DNA of 64,000 nucleotides from contig NC_135562.1 in assembly GCF_964340395.1 (NCBI RefSeq), forward strand, positions 24,195,360 to 24,259,359, given 5' to 3'. This stretch comes from Glandiceps talaboti (taxonomy: Eukaryota > Hemichordata > Enteropneusta > Spengelidae). The notes beneath the pieces were generated by a model. That model made no database searches. It was not told the origin of the DNA and saw only the letters and a program-made list of their open reading frames with translations. Positions 51,533 through 61,802 of the stretch are shown in pieces. The translations under genes were made by a program, and so were the position numbers. Positions within the stretch are counted from its first letter, which is position 1. Each line of letters opens with the position of its first letter.

Positions 51533-51836
51533 TAGATAAGGACACACTGCACTGACAACCAATGATGTACACAGTACCATAGATAAGGACACACTGCACT
51601 GACAACCAATGATGTACACAGTACCATAGATAAGGACACACTGCACTGACAACCAATGATGTACACCATAGATAAGGACACACTGCTCTGACAACCAATG
51701 ATGTACACAGTACCATAGATAAGGACACACTGCACTGACAACCAATGATGTACACAGTACCATAGATAAGGACACACTGCACTGACAACCAATGATGTAC
51801 ACAGTACCATAGATAAGGACACACTGCACTGACAAT
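51533..51836. repeat. 47-bp minisatellite, about 6.5 copies
   Basis: Unit AGATAAGGACACACTGCACT plus GACAACCAATGATGTACACA plus GTACCAT. The copy at about 51668 has lost 8 bp (ACAGTACC) and has GCTCTG for GCACTG. Otherwise the units are nearly identical. It produces overlapping repetitive frames on the minus strand, which are not genes. Confidence 0.97.
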
Positions 51837-52279
51837 GTTAGATGAGACATTAAGATGTAATATACCATCTCCACCATTGCTTTAAGATTAAGGTATTTGG
51901 CAAGAAATCGTGTCTCTGTTTTTTTCTGGGATGGGCGGGGGTGGGGGTGGTGGTGTGGAGGGGTAATTGTTACTCTGTTGCAGGTTTAATTTGCACCAAC
52001 TTGACTTTAAAGTTCAAGGTAGATTAAGTTTATTGAATGGTATCATTTTACTTAGTGTGTAAATGAACGTTTTAGTATTAGTCCATCACTTTCATTTAGA
52101 CCAACCATGTTGTATCTTTGAATAGCTGTGTTCCCTTGTCATGACCCCCTAATTTGACTGTCTTTTTACTGATAATATTCAGGCTCACTATTTTGACTAT
52201 AATAACGTTCTTACTTGTGTCCATTTTGTATTGAATTCTATTTCACTAGATCTTAGTTTTAGTGATTAGCACTCAACTG
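51837..52279. other. Unassigned sequence; no gene seen
   Basis: Includes a G-rich patch (GGGCGGGGGTGGGGGTGGTG, about 51932-51965) that could in principle form a G-quadruplex. No gene recognised. Confidence 0.5.
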
Positions 52280-53070
52280 GTCTTTGCTACATTGTAGGTA
52301 GGTGAGTGTGGTAGCCTTGTATCTTGTAAATTGTAGGTAGGTGAGTGTGGTCGCCTTGTTATTTTGTACATTGTAGGTAGGTGAGTGTGGTAGCCTTGTA
52401 TCTTGTACATAGTAGGTAGGTGAGTGTGGTAGCCTTGTATCTTGTACATAGTAGGTAGGTGAGTGTGGTAGCCTTGTATCTTGTACATAGTAGGTAAGGT
52501 GAGTGTGGTAGCCTTGTATTTTGTACGTTGTAGGTAGGTGAGTGTGGTAGCCTTGTATTTTGTACATAGTAGGTAGGTGAGTGTGGTAGCCTTGTATTTT
52601 GTACATAGTAGGTAGGTGAGTGTGGTAGCCTTGTATCTTGTACATAGTAGGTAGGTGAGTGTGGTAGCCTTGTATCTTGTACATAGTAGGTAGGTGAGTG
52701 TGGTAGCATTGTATCTTGTACATTGTAGGTAGGTGAGTGTGGTAGCCTTGTATTTTGTACATAGTAGGTAGGTGAGTGTGGTAGCCTTGTATCTTGTACA
52801 TAGTAGGTAGGTGAGTGTGGTAGCCTTGTATCTTGTACATAGTAGGTAGGTGAGTGTGGTAGCCTTGTATCTTGTACATAGTAGGTAGGTGAGTGTGGTA
52901 GCATTGTATCTTGTACATTGTAGGTAGGTGAGTGTGGTAGCCTTGTATTTTGTACATAGTAGGTAGGTGAGTGTGGTAGCCTTGTATTTTGTACATTGAA
53001 TTTATGTGAGTGTGGTAGCCTTGTATTTTGTACATTGTAGGTAGGTGAGTGTGGTAGCCTTGTATTATTG
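52280..53070. repeat. 39-bp minisatellite, about 20 copies
   Basis: Unit GTAGGTAGGTGAGTGTGGTA plus GCCTTGTATCTTGTACATA, period 39. The variant GCATTGTATC recurs at 52706 and 52901, 195 bp (five units) apart. A 1-base insertion at about 52496 (GGTAAGGTG) shifts the frame. The 305-codon minus-strand open frame (52259-53176) is a thirteen-codon repeat translation, with ends lying in non-repeat sequence. I do not accept it as a gene. Confidence 0.97.
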
Positions 53071-54262
53071 TAAATCTGTGAAAGCTCTCTCTATAATAGC
53101 ATGTAACCAAGGCAACTTGTCTTGATGTTAAAGGACATTGGCATACCGGAAATCTTCCTGTTGAATTTGTAATCATAATGACAGATGACCAAAGCCTGAC
53201 ATTACAGTGCGGTGTGACTTGTTTATCAACAATACTTTATCACCCTGCAGGCATGTTGTGGCTAAATTTTCATTGAGTGAATTCTAACAAAGAAATGAAG
53301 TGTGGTTCCACCTACCTGTATTGATGGCACAACTTACTCCCACACTTTCTTAGTCTATTTGGTCATTGTCACTTGGTCATTCATCTTGGTGACAGCATGT
53401 ACCAAGCACACAGTTCTGTTAGAATTTGTTGTGTGTATGGACACTTGTGGGAAATACATGTACATATATGTAGTAAGTTGTAGAAGACATGGACTGCTAT
53501 CCATCCACTTTGCAGAAGTACGACACAGCTAACAGTGCATTAGGGAGAAATCAATACAATTCTGGTCTGCAAGATTTCTCACTTACCCACTCCTGTGAAT
53601 ATGAACACAATTCGTGTTATTTTTCCTGTCTTGTGGTAAGCAATGCACACCTATCTAACATGTATACATTTTATAATCATATATTTTTAACATTTTGTTT
53701 TGTCATTTTAGAACTAATGGAAGGCATATCTGTTTAGTGGTCATGTATTTATTCATTTTGTGAGCAAATTTACAAATTATTGCTATGTTCAGATTACAAG
53801 TGTGAGTTTCACTCTGAGGTGACATAAAGTAGTAAAACTAATAAGCTGGACTCCATTCAGGCTGAATTTTTGTATCTGACACAGATCACATACCAAAGTC
53901 ATCCAATACTAGCATAGCCTTTATTTGTTCCAATCATTTAGCAGCAACCCTGAACTTGAACCCTGAAACTAAATACACTTACATAATCTAATGGAATTTT
54001 GTGTTTGACACTAAAGATAAGTCGACTCTAAAACCCCCATTGTACCTGACCTACATTTAACCCTACTCAGAGTTGACATTAACTGTTCATATTTGGTTTT
54101 TTTTTATATTAGGTAAAACTATAGAGTCGACTAAGAGTCAACTCAACTGGCTAAGTGAGAACCCCATTGTGATATGAGACTCATTGTAGTGACAAAGTTA
54201 GCTCATACTGTCTTCATGAATTACATATAAAGTGTGTGTGTGTGCATGTGCGTGCATATGTG
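53071..54262. other. Unassigned sequence; no gene seen
   Basis: Two overlapping open frames at 53302-53532 and 53489-53737 (+) have no recognisable domain. An inverted pair AGTCGACTCT (about 54019) / AGAGTCGACT (about 54125) encloses about 100 bp and might be the ends of a tiny element, without further support. Confidence 0.4.
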
Positions 54263-54360
54263 CATGCATGTGTGTATGAATGTATGTATGTATGTATGTA
54301 TGTATGTATGTATGTATGTATGAATATTATGTATGTATGTGTGTATGTATGTATGTATAA
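54263..54360. repeat. (GTAT)n microsatellite
   Basis: ATGT/GTAT tetranucleotide tract, interrupted by GAATATTATG and preceded by GTGTGCATGTGCGTGCATAT-like alternating purine-pyrimidine sequence. Confidence 0.95.
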
Positions 54361-54426
54361 TGTCTGCTAGCTAGCTTACATATATATCTGCTTTTGAGAC
54401 ATGTCTGGTCAGTATCTTTCTATTGC

Positions 54427-54465
54427 CACTGTGACAGTGTCAGGTAATGACACAAAAGACCAGTC

Positions 54466-54530
<65 letters not shown>

Positions 54531-55255
54531 CAATTTAAAATAAAAAACTGCTGGACCAATTGCAATGATATTTGGTGGATATATTACCTTGGGTGTCTAG
54601 TTGGGAAATTGTTCAAATGAAACATAATCAAAGTGATCTTATGCCATTGTGTGATTTGGGTAAAAAAAGTGTGACTTTTGGTCAAAAAACTAACTCCAAA
54701 ACTACTGGGCAGGTCAGTCTGAAATTTGGTAGGAACGTTCCTGGAAGTGTTCATGATGTGATGATCCCATCAGTGCTATGCAAATTAGGGGTAAAATGTG
54801 TCGTTTTGGTCAAAAGTCTATAATTCCAAAATTACTGAGCAGATGGGGATGAGATTTGGTGGGAATGTTCTAGCTTGGGGTGTTTAGATTAAGAATTGTT
54901 CATGACATGATGATTCCATCAACAATATACAAATTAAGTCTATTTTGGTCAAAACCGTATATCTTGAAAACTACATGGTGAATGGGACTGAAACTTGGTG
55001 GGGATGTTTTGGAAGGTACTATTCTGCAGTTTATGTTCAAAACGGTTTGACATGACAGGCCCTAGCAACCATGGCCATGCCCTTAGCAACAGTAAATGAT
55101 ATGCAAATTACAAGGATAACAGTAGGGAAAGGTAGGCATGTTAAGGTGGAAACAACACTAGTTAAAATGGAATCAAAATACAAGAGAGCAGTGTGGGGAT
55201 GGGTACGGGAGGTTGTTTCTCCCCTCCCACCCCTAGAAATTATTGAAATTGAAAG
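54427..55255 (+). mobile_element. Family A element, copy A5
   Basis: A small hairpin CACTGT-G-ACAGTG (54427-54439) is followed by (TG)n (54466-54527), then A cores: AAAACTGCTGGACCAATTGC, TTTGGTGGATATATTACCTT, ATGCAAAT at 54778-54785, and the first sub-repeat region (CTAGCAACCATGGCCATGCC). It lacks the usual TAGCACAACT start and 3' end, and passes into segment G at 55256. Confidence 0.75.
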
Positions 55256-55552
55256 ACTAAAAGAGCGCTATCTGGTGTTATTCTAACATATCAAGGTGAT
55301 AACAATACCCTTTCCTGATAACAATTGAAATTTGAATTCAGAAAACTAACACCAAGAAAAATCCTCAAAGCTTATTGTCGGATGCCATACCATTAAAAAT
55401 TATTTTATCATTATGAAAAATTATAGTGTAGGATCAAAGGTGCTAAGTCAGGTTAGTATTCTTATTTGATTTGATGGTAGTGTTTCAGTTTGTTTCAGCA
55501 TTTACCAACAGTTACAAACGTTTGACAAGAAAGGTTAAAAATTTAGGTGCCT
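55256..55552 (+). repeat. Segment G, copy 2
   Basis: Homologous to 9534-9840 over its full length: ACTAAAAGAGCGCTATCTGG, CATATCAAGGTGATAACAAT, ACACCAAGAAAAATCCTCAA, and CAGTTTGTTTCAGCATTTAC. As at the first locus it is followed within about 50-115 bp by a family A 5' motif. Confidence 0.8.
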
Positions 55553-55603
55553 CCACCGTACGCAGCAGCATCCAAAACAGATGTACTGTACCTGTAAATT
55601 TGA

Positions 55604-55648
55604 TAGCACAACTGAAGTAGGTTCACTAGGGCTATAGGCATGGTGAAA

Positions 55649-55680
<32 letters not shown>

Positions 55681-55795
55681 ACTTAAAGTCAAAAACGGCC
55701 CGACCAATCGCCATAGTATTTGGTGGGGACATTACTTAGGGTGTGTCAGATGGGGACTTTGTTCAAATGAAAAATCGCATCAGAGATTGTGTTTT
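55604..55795 (+). mobile_element. Family A element, copy A6 (5' end only)
   Basis: TAGCACAACT at 55604-55613 in a degraded hairpin, a (TG)n tract at about 55649-55676, then the first core (CATAGTATTTGGTGGGGACA). It is lost after about 55795, where an unrelated duplicated sequence (GATGTAGTTTACAGTGAT, twice) begins. Confidence 0.75.
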
Positions 55796-56084
55796 GGGTT
55801 GATGTAGTTTACAGTGATGATAGTGGGTAGCTTAAAGATTGTCTTGATGTAGTTTACAGTGATAGTGAAGGGAAATTTATGATCATATGGTGGGTGGGTG
55901 GGTGGGTCGGTGGGGGGGTGGGGGGGGTAATATAATGTAATACATTATTCCATTGTTGCAATTAACAAAAGTTTTTGACTCTCAGAAACGGAGAAATCAG
56001 ATGAATTTTGTGAATTCTTAAAAAATTCAATGAATATGCTTATGATGTAGGAATAGGAGATGTGTTATAATTGTTTCCTGTTTA
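55796..56084. other. Short duplication and GGTG tract
   Basis: TTGATGTAGTTTACAGTGAT occurs twice (about 55799 and 55843). A (GGTG)n/G-rich tract lies at 55890-55928. No gene seen. Confidence 0.7.
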
Positions 56085-56985
56085 CTAAATACATAATTTA
56101 GTACCCTAGTAGAAGAGAGAGCAGTATCTGGTACCATTTACTGAATACATAATTTAGTACCCTAGTAGAAGAGAGAGCAGTATCTGGTACCATTTACTAA
56201 ATACATAATTTAGTACCCTAGTAGAAGAGAGAGCAGTATCTGGTACCATTTACTGAATACATAATTTAGTACCCTATTAGAAGAGAGAGCAGTATCTGGT
56301 ACCATTTACTGAATACATAATTTAGTACCCTATTAGAAGAGATAGTAGTATCTGGTACCATTTACTGAATACATAATTTAGTACCCTAGTAGAAGAGATA
56401 GTAGTATCTGGTACCATTTACTGAATACATAATTTAGTACCCTAGTAGAAGAGATAGTAGTATCTGGTACCATTTACTGAATACATAATTTAGTACCCTA
56501 GTAGAAGAGATAGTAGTATCTGGTACCATTTACTGAATACATAATTTAGTACCCTAGTAGAAGAGATGGCAGTATCTGGTACCATTTACTGAATACATAA
56601 TTTAGTACCCTAGTAGAGGAGATAGTAGTATCTGGTACCATTTACTGAATACATAATTTAGTACCCTAGTAGAGGAGATAGCAGTATCTGGTACCATTTA
56701 CTGAATACATAACTTAGTACCCTAGTAGAAGAGAGAGCAGTATCTGGTACCATTTACTGAATACATAATTTAGTACCCTAGTAGAAGAGATAGCAGTATC
56801 TGGTACCATTTACTGAATACATAATTTAGTACCCTAGTAGAGGAGATAACAGTATCTGTTACCATTTTCTGAATACATAATTTAGTACCCTAGTAGAAGA
56901 GAGAGCAGTATCTGGTACCATTTACTGAATACATAAAATAGTACCCTAGTAGAAGAGAGAGCATTATCTGGTACCATATATTTTC
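56085..56985. repeat. 56-bp minisatellite, about 16 copies
   Basis: Unit GTACCCTAGTAGAAGAGAGA plus GCAGTATCTGGTACCATTTA plus CTGAATACATAATTTA, period 56. Variants: AGAGAGAGCAG/AGATAGTAG/AGATAGCAG, CTAGTAG/CTATTAG, AGAAGAG/AGAGGAG. Similar variants lie next to each other, as expected from local duplication. Confidence 0.97.
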
Positions 56986-58561
56986 ACGTGTCATAAATTT
57001 TGTTAGGAATCCTTGGAAAATATTGAAATTATAAGGTAAATTTGACACAAATATTGATAATATAACTTAAGTATAATTGATGTACATGTATCACAATTAA
57101 AACGTATACATGATAACAAAAAATGAACTGCCAATTATGATTTGTGCAGGGTTTTCTAGCTTCTTTCCATTGAATTGATATGGAATGACAAACATATGTG
57201 TTTAATATATGTTAAGTCAAAACTATTATTCAGCTTTGAAGGTTTTCACACATCAACATGGTTGAGTAGACAGGGATAAATGAATTCACTTACACCCATT
57301 TACAAAACTGACTCATGCATGTACCAGCATGGAGTCACACATGCAACTAGAACTCACAACTAGAGATCAGTCTTTTCAAAAACAAAAATTAGGAAAAAAT
57401 TAACTTTTTTAATATATTAAAAGTAGACATTAAAACAATGATCAAAGTTTAGAAATCATGCTGGTTTTAGCAACTGCCAAGCTGTGATTAAAAAAAGGCT
57501 GACAGCCAGAAGTGAAGGTGGTTTGCACCGACCTCCCACAGTGCAAACTGGTGGGCCTCAAATGTATATATAGACCATGGTCTATTGGTAAAGTTAATAG
57601 AGTTGACCTGTGTGCACCCCTACAGTTGTGATTTTAATGAGTCCACCACTACGGACTATACATTGAGATTGGCTTCACTGGCTATACTCAATTAGTCCTT
57701 TCTGATGTAGACTATTTGGATAGGGGTGATGAGTAAAATGTTATCAATACAAAATGCCACTGCCATAATCCATACAAAAATGTCCATTTTGTGTGCATGA
57801 AGTATACTGTAGTAGACAAAGAATGCTTTTTTTGTTCAGCTGGCAGATTGCAGATGTAGTAAAGACCTTATTTCCTGTATTAGTGAAACCCACTTCATGA
57901 CATGGAGAAAATCTTATAACAACCAACTGTACTGTTTTGGTGTATACTCAATTAATCATTACAAAAATCACATAGCTATTCAAGTAAAATGGGTCAAAAG
58001 TACATAATAGTTATGACTGTCTGTGACTTAGTAGTTTAATGTATAGTCATTGTTTTGAGTTCATACCAAATCAAAGATAAATTGCTGCACAACAACAGCT
58101 CTCCAGGCAATTCTAAATACAGTATTGCCAAAAACTTTCCCTACAGTTGAAAAACTGAATAGGTATATATAATATACAGAACCAAATATTACATATACAG
58201 TGCAGTAATATAATGCATGTAATAGTTGACACATACATGTATACATGTCTTGAATATTTTTTGGACAACTTTTTTGCTGTGGCAAGAAATAACATTTTGT
58301 GTTCTTTTTATTATAGAGTGAAATGTAGGGAAATACACAGTACATTTGATAAGTGTTAATAGCACACTTTAGCCCAGTCTCCATGATTAACATCACTGCT
58401 CAGTGCTAAAAAGTATTAAACCTCTTTTTATTACACAAATTCATTTCAGAAATAATTCAAAATTTTTCAATGATTTATTTATTCCTCAAAATTCAAACTC
58501 TACGGTATGTGATGTCATTTAGAAATTGTTTTGTGATATGCGATGAATTGCATCATCATGT
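56986..58561. other. Unassigned sequence with two small palindromes
   Basis: GTTTGCAC-(12)-GTGCAAAC lies at about 57522-57549, and the perfect 16-nt palindrome ATAGACCATGGTCTAT at 57570-57585. A 111-codon minus-strand open frame (58061-58396) has no recognisable domain. No gene supported. Confidence 0.45.
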
Positions 58562-59538
58562 TGGACATGGACTTAGTACACTTGAACTAGGTATAGTTTG
58601 TAAGACATGGACTTAGTACACTTGAACTAGGTATAGTTTGTAAGACATGGACTTAGTACACTTGAACTAGGTATAGTTTGTAAGACATGGACTTAGTACA
58701 CTTGAACTAGGTATAGTTTGTAAGACATGGACTTAGTACACTTGAACTAGGTATAGTTTGTAAGACATGGACTTAGTACACTTGAACTAGGTATAGTTTG
58801 TAAGACATGGACTTAGTACACTTGAACTGGGTATAGTTTGTAAGACATGGACTTAGTACACTTGAACTAGGTATAGTTTGTAAGACATGGACTTAGTACA
58901 CTTGAACTAGGTATAGTTTGTAAGACATGGACTTAGTACACTTGAACTAGGTATAGTTTGTAAGACATGGACTTAGTACACTTGAACTAGGTATAGTTTG
59001 TAAGACATGGACTTAGTACACTTGAACTAGGTATAGTTTGTAAGACATGGACTTAGTACACTTGAACTAGGTATAGTTTGTAAGACATGGACTTAGTACA
59101 CTTGAACTAGGTATAGTTTGTAAGACATGGACTTAGTACACTTGAACTAGGTATAGTTTGTAAGACATGGACTTAGTACACTTGAACTAGGTATAGTTTG
59201 TAAGACATGGACTTAGTACACTTGAACTAGGTATAGTTTGTAAGACATGGACTTAGTACACTTGAACTAGGTATAGTTTGTAAGACATGGACTTAGTACA
59301 CTTGAACTAGGTATAGTTTGTAAGACATGGACTTAGTACACTTGAACTAGGTATAGTTTGTAAATCATGGACTTAGTACACTTGAACTAGGTATAGTTTG
59401 TAAGACATGGACTTAGTACACTTGAACTAGGTATAGTTTGTAAGACATGGACTTAGTATACTTGAACTAGGTATAGTTTGTAAGACATGGACTTAGTACA
59501 CTTGAACTAGGTATAGTTTGTAAGACATGGACTTAGTA
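58562..59538. repeat. 40-bp minisatellite, about 24 near-identical copies
   Basis: Unit TAAGACATGGACTTAGTACA plus CTTGAACTAGGTATAGTTTG, period exactly 40. Only three substitutions are visible in about 960 bp after the first unit (GGGTATAG in one unit, TAAATCATGG in one, AGTATACTTG in one). This is the most homogeneous array in the window. Its last unit is cut by the 95-bp palindromic element. Confidence 0.98.
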
Positions 59539-59633
59539 GGACAGTACAATATAGCTTACTTTGGAGTGGTAAATTGGACGATGTCACATTCATTTTCAAT
59601 TTACCATTCCAAAGTAACTATATTGTACTGTCC
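59539..59633. mobile_element. 95-bp palindromic mini-element with TA flanks
   Basis: GGACAGTACAATATAG…GGTAAATT (to 59575) is the inverse of 59598-59633 (AATTTACC…CTATATTGTACTGTCC) with two or three differences, around a 22-nt loop. TA lies on both sides (59537-59538 and 59634-59635), as expected for a TA-duplicating MITE. The same sequence would also fold as a miRNA-precursor-like hairpin if transcribed. I see no way to separate the two from one copy. Confidence 0.8.
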
Positions 59634-59635
59634 TA

Positions 59636-61802
59636 TTGATTCTTGGAACCATGAACAATATATTCTCAATGGACCTAGTACATTTGAACTTGTAATTAGA
59701 TCAAATTTCCATGGTTCTGAAAAGTTAACAAAAATAGTAGAAATCTATCTAAATATATTAGATAATTTCAACTTTTTTGAAATAGGGACATTTTATCTGA
59801 ACTATTTTTTGTTTATATTTTGTCACTTTCCATCCTTTGTTTCCAGAAGTATTTGCAATGGAAACATTGAAAACTCAACAAAATTTCCCATTTCTTTGTC
59901 AGCAAGGTTGTGATATAACCCAGTCTCCACCTGAATTGATTCAGAAATGATTCAAACTGAATTTTATTGAGATAAATGGGGTCAAAACCAGTTTCTGTCC
60001 CCATGAGAAAACTAATGACTGGATTTGAATCCATTTAGTTTTCCTTCTGTGTTGGTTTTTAACTTATTTATTTTGCGTGTTAGGACAGGAGAACTGACTT
60101 CAATTTGATTACATCCCAATTCAAAATTCTATGTAGGGGCAGGGCTATTGTCAGAAAGAGTGTTGGTAATGAGGGTATGATGGTACACAGTGTCTTGTAC
60201 AGTGTATTACTTTGAAGTAAACTGTTACAAACTATGGTCTAAGTAGATGCTTTGGGCGCCTTTCATCTTTGGCGGTCCAAACCTATTGAATGCATACCCT
60301 CAAAGCACATACAAATGTGTTCAAGAAAATTACCCCAAAATCAGGTTAGAAATTTGTTGACAGCTTAGAGTAGACAGTAAGTTGCTTAAAGACATGTAAG
60401 GTTCACAAGGCAAGTGGTTTGAATAGAGATCCTAATAAGGAAATAAGTAAGCAGTCTATGAGAGCAGATGTGTGTGCTAGAGAACTACATACATAGTGAC
60501 CTTACGATGGTTTAACAATAGTACCACAACTTAAAATGTCTGCAGGTGTATTCCGCTTGTATCAATATTGACTGAATGGTTTCTCGTGTTGTTTAAGTCA
60601 CACAATGTTGCTTTCTTTTCTGAAACAAACCATTTGATGATTTTTTTTAAAGCAAGTACAGTCTGATGTAATAATCAATTAATCACTATTCATCCCAATA
60701 AAGTACCTCATGCCTAAACATTTTACATTTAAATATATATATACACATTTATTAAAATGACATTCAGACTACATCATTGCAACTAAGTCTTGTTTGCTAT
60801 TTAGAGGCAAGGACACCTTATTAATCACCCAATATTTTTACTAAAGAGAAAGAAATTACAAAAAAAAAAATTTTCTGAGATTTTGTGCAATTTTTCATAA
60901 CAGTAGATTTTTGTTATAAAATGGTGACTATGGTATAAAAGTACAATACATTACCAACTTCTGTGTAAAATGTGTTTTATAGTGAGACATCATATGAAAC
61001 CAGTAACCACTTTATTACATCGCTAAAACAAAACTGCATAGTGAAGAACTGAACCACTTCTACATGTCACCAAAATAAAAAAAACAAATAAAAAAACCCA
61101 AAAACAGCGGAGCTATTCTGACCGATAGGTCGCTTGTCTTCTGTTTCAATACAAGGAAAAATGGGGAAAAAAACCCAAACAAACATTTCAACCACTTTCT
61201 TTCTTTCTTTTTATGCTAGCACACAGTAAAACCTGCATATCTGTACATGCTATCTATTTATTGTGTTTTAGTCAGTGACAGCAATTCATCAACATGCCTG
61301 TCAGTCTACAAAAACATTAGATATACTTATTAAATTTACCTGTAAACATCAAAACTGAAATACATGTAATTTGAAATATTCCAATGCTTCTTTTCGACTT
61401 GAATTTCAGTTTACAAAAAAATGAAATTTTAAATCTAAACATCAATATGAAATCCAAATTTGTACAACATAGATAATTGTGATATAAATTGATATATTTT
61501 ATGACAAAGTTTACAGTGAGTTGACATGTCATTATTGTTGTATGAAGGAGCTTTGTTCTACCATTTTGTGTTTGATTGCACAACAATGTTGAGTTTGAAT
61601 ATTGCAAACAAGGAAAATTAATGAAGCTGTAACTGGAGGCTTCACCCATCGAGGTAAGATAAATTCTCAGACTGGTCGTCCCAAAGGAAATAAACATCTA
61701 TAATTGATATTCTTTTGTCAAACCGAATTAACCAGAAAATGGATTTTCAAGCATTGCTAGTCCGTGTAATTAAGATGCCTAATATACATGTACCAGTAGT
61801 AT
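59636..61802. other. Unassigned sequence; no gene seen
   Basis: At 59669-59690, GGACCTAGTACATTTGAACT resembles one diverged 40-bp array unit, so the array once extended further. Two open frames of about 126-128 codons (59527-59913 plus, 61317-61697 minus) lack recognisable domains, and the first starts in the array and palindrome. A TTCTTTCTTTCTTTTT tract lies near 61198-61213. Confidence 0.45.

Noticed and set aside
52259-53176. 305-codon minus-strand open frame with a thirteen-codon repeat
   Set aside because: Explained by a 39-bp array. The same array gives other repetitive frames, and a 1-base indel switches the repeat phase inside it.
54019-54134. Tiny element bounded by AGTCGACTCT / AGAGTCGACT
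   Set aside because: A single 10-bp inverted match 106 bp apart, without target duplication or second copy, is too weak.
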